Shown: positions 47,749-57,010, counted from the stretch's first letter. The stretch is 64,000 bases of DNA from Rhodocytophaga aerolata (GCF_030503435.1 NZ_JAUKPO010000004.1:186001-250000), one strand, 5' to 3'. Program-made: numbers and translations. The notes: generated from the letters alone by a model not told the origin.

Positions 47749-47845
47749 TGACTATTGACGAATGTTGAATGATTATTTATATGAAAGCCTTAATAAACCG
47801 GGCTTAGGTAGTCCTAAGCCCGGTTTATTTTCGTCAATAGTCATT
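47747..47845. repeat. Nested inverted repeats between convergent genes
   Basis: Outer arms 47747-47762 and 47830-47845 are perfect 16-bp inverted copies starting AATGACTATTGACG; they enclose the terminator at 47792-47829. The left arm overlaps the receptor stop codon as TAATGAC, and the sequence after the right arm continues in TAATGATTAATGATG-like units up to the stop of the minus-strand esterase. Confidence 0.7.
47792..47829. terminator. Bidirectional terminator, perfect 17-bp stem
   Basis: Arms 47792-47808 and 47813-47829 pair perfectly around loop TAGT, with AAT/TTT flanks on both strands. It should stop both the receptor and the CE15-like esterase transcripts. Confidence 0.93.
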
Positions 47846-47857
47846 CATCATTAATCA

Positions 47858-49210
47858 TTACTTCCTTGCTTTCGATCCGTTGCTAAAATACCGGTCGGCA
47901 AATTCCAGAAAGTATGGCCAGTTGGGGACTACCGTATGTCCGCCAGCATGTTGCCGGAAAGCAATATCTCCCTTCGTCAAGGTAGTTTCCTGGGGAGGAA
48001 ATTTGTCAGTTTCCAGGCCTTTCTCCCCTAGCAGTTCATATACCGGACTGGCATGTACTGCGGCCAGAAACATACCTTTGGCATCTATCCAGTTGCCTTC
48101 TACAGCAGGCGAACCTACACTGATAAATACAGGGCGTGGTGCACATACAGCTACTAAATGGTGGGCATCCACTGGCAGATCATTGGGTGTTAAGGGCCCG
48201 GCATATTTAATAAAATTTGGAGCAAACCAGTGATACTCTCCGGAAGCGGCCAGGTTTTCTACTTGCTCGCCAAACGTGCGGCGCAAAATTTTAGCCCCGC
48301 CAGCCCCCGAAGAACCTATAAATCCCATAGCTATGCGTGGTTCATAGGCCATTGCCACAATTGCCGCTTTGCCGTAGCGGGAAAGTCCTTCGATTACTAT
48401 GCGTTTCGGATCTACTTCTTCGTCTGTTTCAAAATAATCTATAGCCCGGCTGGCTCCCCATGCCCATGCCCGCAAAGTTCCCCAGTCATCGGCTTTTCTG
48501 GGTTGACCTTTGTTTACTAATCCAATAATACCTTCCTTTAAGCCTGCACCATTATCTGCCTGAAAACTGGTAGGAATCAGTATAGCATACCCCCACCCTT
48601 TGGCTAATACCTGCTGTTGCCAGGGAGTGCCTTCTACCGGAGGTCTGTTCATGCCAGGAGGAAAATTCCAGCCGAACTCCACCATCACCGGTACTGGTGC
48701 CCCAGGTGAAGCTGGCGTAGTGAGTGTTAGTTGGATGGCTACCTGTATTGCCGGATAGGACGAATTATCTACATGACCCAGTAACTTTTTTTCTTTTGCC
48801 GGGTAGGTGCTAATCATCGTGTCTTTCTGGCTTACTACTTCCCAGGTAACCTTGGGTATATTGGAAGGCAAGCGGCCATACATTTCCCTGGAAAAATCTT
48901 CCATAATTTCAAATTTGCGTTTCTCCCAGGCTTTTGGCGATTTTACTTTGGTTCCATCTTTGAAAACCAGCGGATCGGGTAAACTGGTATAGGTGGTGGC
49001 TTTTGACTCATCGGCATTAGCCGCATTGGGAGCCTGCGGATTACCAGATGGGCCAGGACGCAAGGCCGAAATATTCAGCAGCTTCATCATCGCCTGATGA
49101 TCTTCATTGTTCAGCCGGTTGATACTATCCCGTGCTTGTTGCGACATCTGGGCATAACCCTGCATCGTGAGCAAAAGGTAGAAGAAACAAAAGTAAATCG
49201 TTTTTCTCAT
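47858..49210 (-). CDS. CE15-type glucuronoyl esterase-like alpha/beta hydrolase, exported
   Basis: The 450-residue protein has a signal peptide cut after about GYAQ (residue 21). The alpha/beta-hydrolase domain carries GLSRYGKAAIVAMA, the nucleophile elbow of CE15 (family form GCSRxGK), then EPRIAMGFIGSSGAGGAK and the late catalytic histidine in FRQHAGGHTVVPNW. CE15 enzymes cut ester bonds between lignin and 4-O-methylglucuronic acid on xylan. The segment SGEYHWFAPNFIKYAG also fits. The Cys of GCSR is Leu here, as in some bacterial members, and no partner xylanase is adjacent, so the substrate is tentative. Confidence 0.88.
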   Translation of the reverse strand: MRKTIYFCFFYLLLTMQGYAQMSQQARDSINRLNNEDHQAMMKLLNISALRPGPSGNPQAPNAANADESKATTYTSLPDPLVFKDGTKVKSPKAWEKRKFEIMEDFSREMYGRLPSNIPKVTWEVVSQKDTMISTYPAKEKKLLGHVDNSSYPAIQVAIQLTLTTPASPGAPVPVMVEFGWNFPPGMNRPPVEGTPWQQQVLAKGWGYAILIPTSFQADNGAGLKEGIIGLVNKGQPRKADDWGTLRAWAWGASRAIDYFETDEEVDPKRIVIEGLSRYGKAAIVAMAYEPRIAMGFIGSSGAGGAKILRRTFGEQVENLAASGEYHWFAPNFIKYAGPLTPNDLPVDAHHLVAVCAPRPVFISVGSPAVEGNWIDAKGMFLAAVHASPVYELLGEKGLETDKFPPQETTLTKGDIAFRQHAGGHTVVPNWPYFLEFADRYFSNGSKARK

Positions 49211-49371
49211 GTAGGTAGGTTGGGTAAAATACTAGGTACGCATGCTTGTAGGTATTACTTCAAATCGGCTAGTCAACGAAAATAAGAAAGTTACTCTGGA
49301 AATGCATACATTGGCTGGGATAAATAATTCCGGCAACTTTGCTTTGTAATCTTTCTGTTATACCTGTAGAT

Positions 49372-50472
49372 ATGCTTACTAAACTCTCTTGTGTAGCTGT
49401 CCTGTTCTGCTTCGTATGGATTAACGGCTTTACTCAATCAACCAGTGTTCGCCCGGCAAATCAGGTTAAAGCTACTCAGCTGAAACCTTTTGGCAGGTAT
49501 ATTTTTAACGCCAGCCAGGAACTGGAATTAATCAGCTCGGCAGCACAGGTAGGTTTCCGTTTTGAAGGCCGGGAATGTAAACTCTATGTCACTACTCCTA
49601 GCGGACACAACTATTTGCAATACGAACTGGATGGGGTGTACCAGAAAAGAATCCGTATAGATTCACAGGGAAAAGAACCCATAGTGATCACCGCTTCTTC
49701 TTCCGGCAAACATACTATCTGGTTGTATAAAGCTACCGAAGCACATACCGGCCCTGTTATTATCCGGCAAGTAGAAGCTGACAATATTCAGCCTGTTGAG
49801 CGGCCAGCGGCTCCATTGATAGAGTTTATCGGGAACAGCATTACCTGTGGGGCAGCAGCTGATCCATCGGAAGTACCTTGTGGCACTGGCCAGTACCACG
49901 ATCAGCACAATGCCTATAAGGCGTATGGGCCAAGGCTTGCCCGGATGTTGGGAGTAAACTATATGCTCAGCAGTGTTAGTGGAATTGGCGTATACCGCAA
50001 CTGGAACAGCGATGGCCCTGCCATGCCACAGGTGTATGAGAAAACAGATTTCCAGGCTAATAATCCTCAACAATGGGATTTTAAAACGTACTCTCCGAAC
50101 ATAGTCAGCATTGCCTTAGGCACGAATGACTTCAGCAAAGGGGATGGTAAGAAAGCCCGTCTTCCCTTCGACAGCACCCAATTTATTGGGGAATATATAA
50201 AGTTTATCAGTTTAGTGAAAACTAAATACCCAAATGTTCAGATAGCTTTGTTAAGCAGCGCCATGCTTACCGGCAAAACAAGAGAAATGTTACAAAATTG
50301 CCTTCTAAGCATTAAAGCCAGCATAGACCGGCAGTATCCACAAGATAAGCCTGTGGCCTTGTTCTTTTTTGAGCCTATGCAAGCCAGAGGTTGTACCGGT
50401 CACCCCAATGTGGAAGACCATGCTATTCTTGCTAAGCAACTGCTTCCGTTTTTTGAAAAACTGATCCGGTAA
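49372..50472 (+). CDS. CE2-type SGNH acetylxylan esterase, exported
   Basis: The start at ATG 49372 (366 residues) gives a clean signal peptide ending near INGFTQ; a TTG at 49339 is less likely. The N-terminal domain matches the CE2 N-terminal jelly-roll (VGFRFEGRECKLYVTTP, QYELDGVYQKRI). The C-terminal SGNH domain has EFIGNSITCGAA with the nucleophile serine, SIALGTNDFSKG as block III, and RGCTGHPNVEDH with the catalytic histidine. It removes acetyl groups from plant polysaccharides in the periplasm or outside the cell. The gene points away from the CE15-like gene, so the two share a promoter region of about 160 bp. Confidence 0.9.
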   Translation: MLTKLSCVAVLFCFVWINGFTQSTSVRPANQVKATQLKPFGRYIFNASQELELISSAAQVGFRFEGRECKLYVTTPSGHNYLQYELDGVYQKRIRIDSQGKEPIVITASSSGKHTIWLYKATEAHTGPVIIRQVEADNIQPVERPAAPLIEFIGNSITCGAAADPSEVPCGTGQYHDQHNAYKAYGPRLARMLGVNYMLSSVSGIGVYRNWNSDGPAMPQVYEKTDFQANNPQQWDFKTYSPNIVSIALGTNDFSKGDGKKARLPFDSTQFIGEYIKFISLVKTKYPNVQIALLSSAMLTGKTREMLQNCLLSIKASIDRQYPQDKPVALFFFEPMQARGCTGHPNVEDHAILAKQLLPFFEKLIR

Positions 50473-50529
50473 CGCTCAATTATCAATTTGGCTTTGTGTG
50501 TTGCCGGCATTTGTTAAGTGTTTATATTC

Positions 50530-51270
50530 ATGTTTACTAAAGCTATGCAAAAAACTTCCCGACTGGCTAGTGTCTTTTCAGCAGCTATAAAAAAGTACCT
50601 GCGCGAAATTGTGTATGGCGGAGTTGATGGCAGCATTACTACCTTTGCCGTAGTAGCTGGGGCAGCCGGAGCGAATATGGAATCTTCTATCATTATTATT
50701 CTGGGAATGGCCAACCTGCTTGCCGATGGTTTTTCTATGTCCGTAGGCAGCTACTTATCTGCTTCTTCAGAAAAAGATAATTATCTAAAAACGCAAAAAG
50801 CCGCTTATAGCAAAATCAGGACAACACCAGCTACGGAAGTAGAAAAGATCAGAGAAATTTACCAGGCAAAAGGATTTACCGGAACTTCTTTAGACGAGAT
50901 TGTACACACCATTACCGCAGATACGACTCGCTGGGTTGATACTTTGCTAAAGGAAGACCTGAGGATAATGCCCGAAAACAAATCTCCGTTAGCCATGGGC
51001 CTGGCTACTTATATTTCTTTTCTTTGCCTGGGTTTTATCCCCCTGTTCATTTACATCATAGACTTTGTGTACCCCATCCACCAAAACTTATTTCTTATTG
51101 CCATTCTGCTTACGTTGCTGGCATTTATTGCCATTGGCTGGCTAAAGAGTTATGTTACTCAAACATCCAGGGTCAAAGGTATTGCAGGAACAGTTCTCCT
51201 GGGCATTTCTGCGGCACTTGTGGCTTTTCTGGCAGGTGTGTTTTTAGAACGCCTGGTTTCGGGCAGCTAA
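50530..51270 (+). CDS. VIT1/CCC1-family transporter
   Basis: The protein has 246 residues from the ATG at 50530 (a GTG at 50518 or ATG at 50545 are alternatives). Five membrane segments are arranged as in the family: [20 protein letters not shown] near the start, [19 protein letters not shown], a cytoplasmic helical metal-binding insert, then [18 protein letters not shown] and two last helices. Members move Fe2+ or Mn2+ out of the cytosol. The gene is convergent with the membrane-protein gene at 51367. Confidence 0.9.
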   Translation: MFTKAMQKTSRLASVFSAAIKKYLREIVYGGVDGSITTFAVVAGAAGANMESSIIIILGMANLLADGFSMSVGSYLSASSEKDNYLKTQKAAYSKIRTTPATEVEKIREIYQAKGFTGTSLDEIVHTITADTTRWVDTLLKEDLRIMPENKSPLAMGLATYISFLCLGFIPLFIYIIDFVYPIHQNLFLIAILLTLLAFIAIGWLKSYVTQTSRVKGIAGTVLLGISAALVAFLAGVFLERLVSGS

Positions 51271-51366
51271 TGTCAGCCAGCAATGCAATACACTACATCA
51301 CCCTGTTGGCCAGCTTGACTGAATAGCTTCCCCCTTTCTGGAAAAATTTCTTACCAGAATGCCTGT

Positions 51367-52581
51367 TTACCCGATACTCGTATAAGTCTGCTTTTTATTA
51401 ATTTTCTTCAGCCGCTGCACTACTTCCAGCGAATAAAGCAGGAAGCCTAGCGGAATAAATACTTCTTTGTACTCGGTAACGTCAAACAAGCGCACGAAGG
51501 CATCGCCATACACGATAAACAACACCTGAGAAATTGTGTATAGTATAAGCAAGGCCACAACAAAAGCGGCGTTGCTACGCATCCGGATATACAGCCAGGC
51601 ATAATAGGCCAGTATAAAAAATGTTACAAAGAAGGCCAACTGAGTAAACAGGATATTCCACATGTCGTAGTTATAGGCTACAAAAATAGCACTGGCAAAC
51701 AGAATAAACCGGCTTGGGATAAATACTGACAGTAAATGACGCTTATTAATCAGCTGGAAGTTTTCGTGTATAAACGGGAGCAGGATAAGGAAAACAAACG
51801 AGGCAAAGTAAAATGCATTTTCCAGAGGATTGGTGTAGAAATTATGGAGGTTCAACTCATTCTGCCGGTTGTCTTTAAAGGAGTCTGGTGTGTCAATATG
51901 AAGCACCCGCTGGAACCAGGATATTTCCTCCATTCCCATAATAAAAAAGCCGAAGGCAAATACCGCAGCCAGTAGCAGATACCATTTATGGGGATTCCAT
52001 TGTTTGCTTAATAAAACCATCGTATACATAAATAGCCCAAAACTGATAAAATAAAACAAAGCAGACAACAGTTCAACGGGCTGATCTTCACTTCCCAGGG
52101 TACTAAAGCCAACCGGGTCTACCAAAAACAGCGTGAGAAAAAACAAGGAACTGAGCAGAATGATCCCCATCACCAGTTTAGTAAATACTCTGGTGAAAAC
52201 AGTGTCCGTGCCATTAGATTCAATATCAGAGCTACCTAACGTCCGAGGCATGGCCATAGTACCGCTCTGGTGTAACTGCGTAATGCTGCCTACTATAAAC
52301 AAGCCACTGCACAAAAGGAGGATGGTACGTAAAAAAGCCAGACTGTCCAGCACTGGTTTCCTCTCCAGAATTAGCTTAGAAATTAACTTTTTCCAGAAAG
52401 GCGCATTGTCTCTTTCCCGCACCAGCATGGTATAATCAATGGGATTGTATATTGCATCAATGGTTACCACAATAATGAGTAAGACCACTGATAAGGCAAG
52501 CAAAAGAAGAGCTCTTACGTAGGTTTTGTGGGTAGCAGATTCTACTTTTTCTCTTGTTAATTTTAAGTAATCAATTTCCAT
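51367..52581 (-). CDS. Multi-pass membrane protein, function unknown
   Basis: The 404-residue protein has about 9-10 membrane helices. A central loop carries FFIMGMEEISWFQRVLHIDT followed by PDSFKDNRQNELNLHNF, a conserved-looking stretch shared by a widespread uncharacterised family (EEISWxQR). The N-terminus (MEIDYLKLTREKVESATHKT) is cytoplasmic and charged, and the C-terminus is basic. No catalytic motif is known. It is transcribed alone. Confidence 0.75.
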   Translation of the reverse strand: MEIDYLKLTREKVESATHKTYVRALLLLALSVVLLIIVVTIDAIYNPIDYTMLVRERDNAPFWKKLISKLILERKPVLDSLAFLRTILLLCSGLFIVGSITQLHQSGTMAMPRTLGSSDIESNGTDTVFTRVFTKLVMGIILLSSLFFLTLFLVDPVGFSTLGSEDQPVELLSALFYFISFGLFMYTMVLLSKQWNPHKWYLLLAAVFAFGFFIMGMEEISWFQRVLHIDTPDSFKDNRQNELNLHNFYTNPLENAFYFASFVFLILLPFIHENFQLINKRHLLSVFIPSRFILFASAIFVAYNYDMWNILFTQLAFFVTFFILAYYAWLYIRMRSNAAFVVALLILYTISQVLFIVYGDAFVRLFDVTEYKEVFIPLGFLLYSLEVVQRLKKINKKQTYTSIG

Positions 52582-52931
52582 ACGGTGAATAGGTTTAGAG
52601 GGATGGGTTATTATGTGCCTATGTGAAACCAGATTCGATACCTAGAATACAACCTGCACCTGGGAGAACTACCTAGGTAAAGGACTTATTCTAAGAAAAG
52701 TAGAGCGGTACATATAAGCCGGGGATACGGTTGTGTAACAGAAACTTAAAGTACAGGTAAAGTACGTAATATATAAGTAACAGTTTCATAACACAGGCTT
52801 CATTTTCAATCATTTCCGGCTTCCACCCTTGTATGAAAGTTTCAGATAGGATTTTTACAGGATTCAAAAAAAATTACAAAAAATATGGAACAAATGCTAT
52901 CCATCTGAAGTATACATCCACATGATATAAC
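52582..52931. other. Intergenic region upstream of the tRNA-like RNA
   Basis: This 350-bp AT-rich gap probably holds the promoters of the minus-strand membrane protein and of the plus-strand RNA. No clear -7/-33 pair was found. Confidence 0.35.
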
Positions 52932-53123
52932 AAGCAAGCGTGGCGAAATGGGTAGATGCAACGAAGGTGTTTATTGATAAAAAACCGGTTTACAAGGTAT
53001 GCAAGGGAGATAGGTTATCAAAATCTTAATCAATCAAACATCTACAGTGTTCCAAGCGTCGGCTAATCACCGAAGGAGCTTAGCGCATAGCGTAACGTAC
53101 AGGTTCGAATCCTGTCCTTGCTT
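52932..53123 (+). ncRNA. tRNA-like structured RNA (tRNA-Leu-type arms with a large insertion)
   Basis: The ends AAGCAAG (52932-52938) and CTTGCTT (53117-53123) pair as an acceptor stem. GGCGAAATGGGTAGATGC (52942-52959) is a leucine-type D arm. ACAGG-TTCGAAT-CCTGT (53099-53115) is a T arm. A class II-like variable arm folds at 53080-53095, and TCGG-CTAATCA-CCGA (53059-53073) looks like an anticodon arm. Between D arm and anticodon arm sits a large insertion whose ends (52966-52978 and 53029-53042) pair over 13 bp with one bulge. Two extra bases disturb the acceptor junction, and the apparent anticodon AAT does not fit leucine. A terminator follows, so it is transcribed. I read it as a non-canonical tRNA-like RNA or a decayed interrupted tRNA gene. 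Confidence 0.55.
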
Positions 53124-53163
53124 AACTTACCACTTGCTATAGCTATAGATGTAGCATGGATAA

Positions 53164-53191
53164 AAAACCCTGGTGTTCTCACCAGGGTTTT
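53164..53191. terminator. Bidirectional terminator between the tRNA-like RNA and the permease gene
   Basis: AAAACCCTGGTG (53164-53175) and CACCAGGGTTTT (53180-53191) form a perfect 12-bp stem with loop TTCT and T-runs on both strands. Confidence 0.95.
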
Positions 53192-53283
53192 GTTTTAGTA
53201 TGGTGTATAGAATGGCGTAGCCTACCTTTTTTTGAAATATCAGCAAGCCGCTGTACTGGTCCCTCTGGAATAGAAATAGAACT

Positions 53284-54432
53284 TTAGTGCAGGTCAGCAA
53301 CCGGAGGCCTGTTTTTTTCTTTGGCATCTTCTTTCAGGATGGTTGCCTGAATGGGTTGGGAGGAAGAAGTAGGTTCGCCAGTACCTAAAAGAATGTCCAG
53401 GGCTTTCCAGGAAGGAATTTTTTCCGCAATCAATTTAAGAATCGCCACAAATGGCAGAAAAAGCACCATGCCTGAAGCTCCCCAGATAATTCCACCCAGA
53501 ATCATGGCCGAGAGGGAGGCCAGGGTATTTACCTTCAGTCGTTTGCCGATGATCCAGGGAAATAAAATATTCGCTTCCAGGTACTGCACAAACGCAAACA
53601 ACAGAATTACCCCTACCGGGTACCAGATAGAGTCGAACGTAAGCCAGGCAATGGTCACGGGCAACATAGATCCGATAGTGATACCAATGTAGGGAATAAT
53701 AGTGAGGATGGAAGCCAGTATACCATAGAGCATAGCATGCTTTATTCCGATCATATATAAGCCGATCGTATTCAGTACGGCCACTATCAGGTAGATAATC
53801 AGCAAGCCTTTTACATAGTTGTGATACACCAGAATTGTCTTTTGCACCACAGATAACAGCAAGGGACGGGCGTTTTTCGGAAATAATGCATATAATGAAT
53901 GAACCAGGAGTCCCCGGTTATACAACATCAGGGCCGCCAGCAAGGGAACCATCACCACAAAAAATAAAGCCTGTAAGGTAGCATCTACCGTACCTATCAA
54001 CACTGACCCTATGGTATTTCCCAGATTCATGAATGTTTGCTCAAACCAGGCTACTTGTTGTTGCAGGGAAATGTTAAACCGGTGCAGGATCTCTTGTTGC
54101 AGCTGATCTAGGGCCGACACTAGCTTACCGGCCAGTTGGGGTACCTCATTTTTAAACTGGATTACTTGCCAGCCCATAATAAACACCAGGCTGCCCACAA
54201 ACAGGCTACCCATAATTAAGCAAATGGCTATTGCAACACTCCGGTAAATGCCTTTTCTTTCCAGCCAGGCACATACCGGGTATAAAATGATACTCAGCAA
54301 ACCAGCAAAAGCCAATGGAATAAATAAAGCCTTGCCAAAATACAATAAGAGTGCCGCCAGGAAAATACCTTCCAGGTACCGGATGTAGCTAACTATTTTA
54401 GGCGATGGAGCATTCATACCAACAGGAATCAA
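53284..54432 (-). CDS. AI-2E-family (PerM-like) membrane transporter
   Basis: The 382-residue protein has about eight membrane helices in the AI-2E transporter pattern, with the conserved TIIPYIGITIGSMLPV and ILFPWIIGKRLKVN segments. Family members export autoinducer-2 or act as Na+/H+ antiporters; the substrate here cannot be read. The start overlaps the stop of the phosphorylase-like gene by 4 bp (ATGA type), so the two are translationally coupled. Confidence 0.9.
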   Translation of the reverse strand: MIPVGMNAPSPKIVSYIRYLEGIFLAALLLYFGKALFIPLAFAGLLSIILYPVCAWLERKGIYRSVAIAICLIMGSLFVGSLVFIMGWQVIQFKNEVPQLAGKLVSALDQLQQEILHRFNISLQQQVAWFEQTFMNLGNTIGSVLIGTVDATLQALFFVVMVPLLAALMLYNRGLLVHSLYALFPKNARPLLLSVVQKTILVYHNYVKGLLIIYLIVAVLNTIGLYMIGIKHAMLYGILASILTIIPYIGITIGSMLPVTIAWLTFDSIWYPVGVILLFAFVQYLEANILFPWIIGKRLKVNTLASLSAMILGGIIWGASGMVLFLPFVAILKLIAEKIPSWKALDILLGTGEPTSSSQPIQATILKEDAKEKNRPPVADLH

Positions 54433-56081
54433 CTATACAGCCTTTCATAGTATTCTCTGGCCATGCGGTTTGAGTCAAAGTACGGAACAATATCCTGCAT
54501 ACCCTGCTTCATTATTTTTACCCACTTGCCGGGTTGCTGATAATACATCGGGATCACCTCTTTTTCCAGCAAATCCAGTACGCGTCCGGCATCTAACTGG
54601 TCTTGCTGATGTTCCGGCAGGGTTGGGTTAACAGGCAGTGTTGTAAAGCAATTCACGCCATGACGGGCAAATTCGGGCATCCACCCATCCGGCACAGATA
54701 CATTCACAGCTGCGTTCATGGCCGCAGTCATGCCGCTGGTTCCAGAAGCTTCATGAGTTATTCTGGGAGTATTCAGCCAGATATCCGCTCCTTGTTTCAG
54801 CATCCTGGAAAGTTTCATTTCGTAGCCTACCAGTACTGAACAATTGGTATACTGTTTACTCATATGCACCAGCCGGTTGTACACAGAAATAGCTGTAAAA
54901 TCCATTGGATAAGGTTTACCTGCCCATATTATTTGCAGGGGCATTTCTTTGTTCGTGATCAGCCGCAGAAAACGGTCGTAATCCTGCAGCAACAGATCGG
55001 CTCGTTTGTAACCGGCAAAACGCCTCGCCCACACAATAGTCAGTACATCTTCGGAATATATTTCTCCGGTCTGGTCGGCTACCTCGTCGAATAAGAGGCG
55101 TTTAAGCTGCTTTTTCCGTTGCAGAAGTGTAGCATCCTCTCCTGCCAGTAAGGCCTGGTGTAAGGCAGGATCTGCCCAGTAAGTAAAATTTTGGGCATTG
55201 GTAATAGAGATAATCGGACTTATACCGTCATAGCCTTTCCACATACGGTGCATAACTTCCCCATGCATTTGCGATACGCCATTGGTCAACTTAGCCAGAT
55301 GTAGGGCTGCTAGTGTATGGTTAAATACATCGCCGGTATGGCCAGTAATACGTCTTACTTCAGCTAAGGGAAGGTGGCTGAAGTAGCTCATCCGCTCTAG
55401 CAGATAAATATCCGTTTTCTGGTTTCCGGCTTCTTCCGGAGTATGGTTGGTAAAAACCAGTTTTTGTTTTACGCGGTCTGTACTTTTGTACTGCTGATAC
55501 AGATAAAAAGCCAGTGGCAAGGCATGCGCTTCATTTAAATGATAAATATCCGGCGCATACCCCAGGATTTCGAGCAGCTTAGCCCCACCAACGCCCAGCA
55601 GAATCCCGGCAGCAATTTTTGCTTCCATGTTGGCATCATACAGGCGATGACAGGTTGTTTTAGCCAGGTAATCGTTTTCGGGCAGGTCGGTGGAGAGAAA
55701 AAATAAAGGTACCGTGCCGAAAACTTCCGGAGGCAGGTAATAAGCGGTAACCACCACCGTACTATGATTAATCTGCAGATTAAATTTAATACCGGTAGGC
55801 TGCAAAAAGCCATATACCTTCTCCTGAAACAATACTTCCATGGTCTGATCGCCCCGGCGTACCTGGTCGTAATAGCCGTATTTCCACAGAATGCCAATAC
55901 CCACTACCTGCTGCTTTAACTCAAAGGCGCTGCGCATATGCGATCCGGCGAGGAATCCCAGGCCGCCGGCATAGGTTTTCAAGGGTTGGTGTACAGCGAA
56001 CTCCATGGAAAAATAGGCTACTTTTTTGGCATATTTTTCATCGAAGCTATACGGAAAAGTCAGTTGCTGGAAGGTACTCAT
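54429..56081 (-). CDS. Alpha-glucan phosphorylase-like GT35 protein lacking the PLP lysine
   Basis: The 550-residue protein matches the short alpha-glucan phosphorylase type: VAYFSMEFAVHQPLKTYAGG at the N-terminus, WARRFAGYKRADLL, and the C-terminal block THEASGTSGMTAAMNAA. In phosphorylases the block reads GM-K-AAMNG or NMK, where the lysine binds pyridoxal phosphate; here residue 452 is Thr (codon ACT, 54726-54728). Other glucan-binding residues look normal, so the fold is intact but phosphorolysis by the usual mechanism is doubtful. It could be a non-phosphorolytic transferase or a regulatory protein. Its gene overlaps that of the AI-2E permease by 4 bp. Confidence 0.85.
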   Translation of the reverse strand: MSTFQQLTFPYSFDEKYAKKVAYFSMEFAVHQPLKTYAGGLGFLAGSHMRSAFELKQQVVGIGILWKYGYYDQVRRGDQTMEVLFQEKVYGFLQPTGIKFNLQINHSTVVVTAYYLPPEVFGTVPLFFLSTDLPENDYLAKTTCHRLYDANMEAKIAAGILLGVGGAKLLEILGYAPDIYHLNEAHALPLAFYLYQQYKSTDRVKQKLVFTNHTPEEAGNQKTDIYLLERMSYFSHLPLAEVRRITGHTGDVFNHTLAALHLAKLTNGVSQMHGEVMHRMWKGYDGISPIISITNAQNFTYWADPALHQALLAGEDATLLQRKKQLKRLLFDEVADQTGEIYSEDVLTIVWARRFAGYKRADLLLQDYDRFLRLITNKEMPLQIIWAGKPYPMDFTAISVYNRLVHMSKQYTNCSVLVGYEMKLSRMLKQGADIWLNTPRITHEASGTSGMTAAMNAAVNVSVPDGWMPEFARHGVNCFTTLPVNPTLPEHQQDQLDAGRVLDLLEKEVIPMYYQQPGKWVKIMKQGMQDIVPYFDSNRMAREYYERLYS

Positions 56082-56143
56082 AATTCAATATCAATATATA
56101 GTCATTGGTACAGCTACCAAATCAGGGATTATTTAAACACAGT

Positions 56144-56734
56144 TCATCGCTTACATGTATGGTAGGAGCCCGGATAGATTAGTTCATCCCCAGGCTGCCA
56201 GTTTACTGGGGTCATGGCTTTTTGACTGTCGGCAACTTGCAAAGCTTTTATAAGCCTGAGCAACTCGCCGGTATTTCGTCCGGTGGTAGCCGGATAATGC
56301 ATAATAGCCCTGATTATCTGCGCTGGGTCAATAATATAAACAGACCTGGAAGCCTCTTCGGTATTTTCGTTGGGCAACAATCCATACCTATTGGAGACTT
56401 CTAAATTTAAGTCTGCCAGAATGGGGAATTGTATCGGGAACTTCCCTTCTTCTTCCAGAATTTTTATCCAGTTCCGGTGTTCTACTACATTATCTACACT
56501 TACCCCTATCAGTTCCGTGTTCAGCTTTTTTAGCGACGGATATACACTGGCAAAAGCCTTTAGTTCTGTGGTACACACCGGTGTAAAATCAGCCGGATAG
56601 GAAAACAGCAGCACCCATTTGCCTTTATAGTCTGACAACTTAATGAGCCCCTGGCTGGACTGAATCTCAAACATCGGCGCCGGATGTCCCAGCCTGGGTA
56701 AAAGGGTGTATGGATTAAAGAGTCTCGGTTTCAT
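56144..56734 (-). CDS. 1-Cys peroxiredoxin (Prx6 type)
   Basis: The start at ATG 56734 (196 residues) is preferred because the peroxiredoxin fold begins soon after (LGHPAPMFEI); an ATG at 56776 would add 14 residues. The peroxidatic cysteine is Cys54 in ADFTPVCTTE, followed by the arginine-containing VEHRNWIKIL region and the Prx6-type C-terminus with PVNWQPGDELIYPG. It reduces H2O2 and organic peroxides in the cytoplasm. It is upstream of the phosphorylase-like gene with a 62-bp gap. Confidence 0.92.
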   Translation of the reverse strand: MKPRLFNPYTLLPRLGHPAPMFEIQSSQGLIKLSDYKGKWVLLFSYPADFTPVCTTELKAFASVYPSLKKLNTELIGVSVDNVVEHRNWIKILEEEGKFPIQFPILADLNLEVSNRYGLLPNENTEEASRSVYIIDPAQIIRAIMHYPATTGRNTGELLRLIKALQVADSQKAMTPVNWQPGDELIYPGSYHTCKR

Positions 56735-57010
56735 AATTGGTACATTTACAGGTTGAACAAAACTGGCTTCTCCCATTTGATGCACCAATATCCTTCGTTA
56801 CCCGGCAAAATAAAATGATATACATCAGGTGGTTATGCAATTTTAATCATCCCTCTCAAAGTATTCCTATCATCCGTGGGTAGATCATCTGTTGGGTTGA
56901 TATTCCTCATACTATTACTGCTGTTCCTGCTCCATCTTTGAATTGTCTTAGAAAACACCTTTGGTGCTCTCTTTTCCGGGATAGACTTGTACACCTTTAA
57001 TTTTATACCT

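Noticed and set aside
52932-53123. Group I intron in tRNA-Leu, or tmRNA
   Set aside because: The insertion is too short for a group I intron and lacks the P/Q/R/S core; it also sits before the anticodon arm. The length, lack of a tag-peptide frame and normal D-stem argue against tmRNA.
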